Assembly: GCA_905477565.1 (NCBI GenBank)
Contig: CAJQGO010000030.1
Coordinates: forward strand, 1-6,556
Direction of reading: 5' to 3'
Origin: an uncultured Planctomycetota bacterium
GTDB lineage: Bacteria > Planctomycetota > Planctomycetia > Pirellulales > UBA1268
DNA: 6,556 nt
Shown: positions 6,342 to 6,556 of the stretch, in pieces
Layout of the letters: the number at the start of each line of letters is the position of its first letter
How positions within the stretch are numbered: position 1 is the stretch's first letter
Program-made: the position numbers and the translations under genes
Notes under the pieces: model-generated
What the model was told of the DNA's origin: nothing
Database searches by the model: none
What the model saw: only the letters and a program-made list of their open reading frames with translations

Positions 6342-6556
6342 ATGCATTATCCCTTGTCCTATTGCACGAACGTCCATCCCTGTCGGTCACGCGACGATCT
6401 TGAGAGAATAATTTCGCAAGAAGCTCGTTCTGTTCAGGAACAATGTGGCTTTGGTATTGGGATTGGCCTTTGGTTGCCCGAAGTTGTTGTTTCTAAAGTG
6501 GCTCACGATGCGACTGTTACAAAAAGCATTGCGAGTCTTCTGGCTGATCAAGGGCT
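6342..6556 (+). CDS. eboE: EboE-like metabolite-traffic protein, N-terminal part (cut by right edge)
   Basis: From ATG at 6342 the frame stays open to the edge (71 codons). The product starts MHYPLSYCTNVHPCRS, followed by GIGIGLWLPEVV; the YCTNVHP start and the G-x-G-L-W-L strand are characteristic of EboE, a TIM-barrel protein of the xylose-isomerase-like fold. In the ebo gene cluster, EboE works with other Ebo proteins thought to move a small-molecule precursor towards the periplasm, known from scytonemin production in cyanobacteria; in planctomycetes the compound is unknown. No other ebo gene is visible upstream, so the cluster, if complete, continues to the right. The start is inferred from the family's N-terminus; there is no good Shine-Dalgarno. 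It lies 186 bp after nadA on the same strand. Only the first part is seen, so the assignment rests on the N-terminal motif. Confidence 0.65.
   Translation, partial: MHYPLSYCTNVHPCRSRDDLERIISQEARSVQEQCGFGIGIGLWLPEVVVSKVAHDATVTKSIASLLADQG

Overview
The window looks like a chromosomal segment of a planctomycete, possibly a Rhodopirellula/Gimesia-type genome. The evidence is two cytosolic Gfo/Idh/MocA oxidoreductases of planctomycete type, a lysine-rich histone H1-like protein with a short C-terminal domain, a NadA of the roughly 390-residue type, and an EboE-like gene start. Base composition is moderate. Strong Shine-Dalgarno sequences precede only some genes. This assignment is inferred from protein style; there is no rRNA or other marker gene here.

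Left part (1-996): the 5' portion of a rhomboid intramembrane protease gene on the minus strand runs off the left edge (320 to 1). It is followed by about 680 bases in which I find no convincing gene, only one interrupted minus-strand reading frame and some small palindromes.

Middle (997-4414, plus strand): two tandem Gfo/Idh/MocA oxidoreductase genes, 51 bp apart and each with a good Shine-Dalgarno, form a probable operon for oxidation or reduction of a sugar-like compound. The gap after them holds a decayed thiS gene (sulfur carrier of thiamine synthesis) with no start codon, a one-base frameshift and a lost C-terminal Gly-Gly. Next is a stand-alone DEDDy 3'-5' exonuclease related to the PolB proofreading domain. 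It ends in a 10-bp perfect hairpin that lies between it and the convergent histone-like gene.

Right part (4446-6556): the histone H1-like gene (minus strand) and nadA (plus strand) are divergent and share a 159-bp control region with a near-perfect 20-bp palindrome next to a plausible nadA promoter. nadA encodes quinolinate synthase with all three expected iron-sulfur ligand cysteines. About 190 bp downstream a gene resembling eboE begins and is cut by the right edge.

No mobile element, CRISPR array, tRNA or rRNA is visible. The region is mostly ordinary housekeeping and accessory metabolism. The points most worth a second look are the thiS relic, the histone-like protein's C-terminal domain, the altered Rossmann loop of the second oxidoreductase, and the palindrome in the divergent promoter region.
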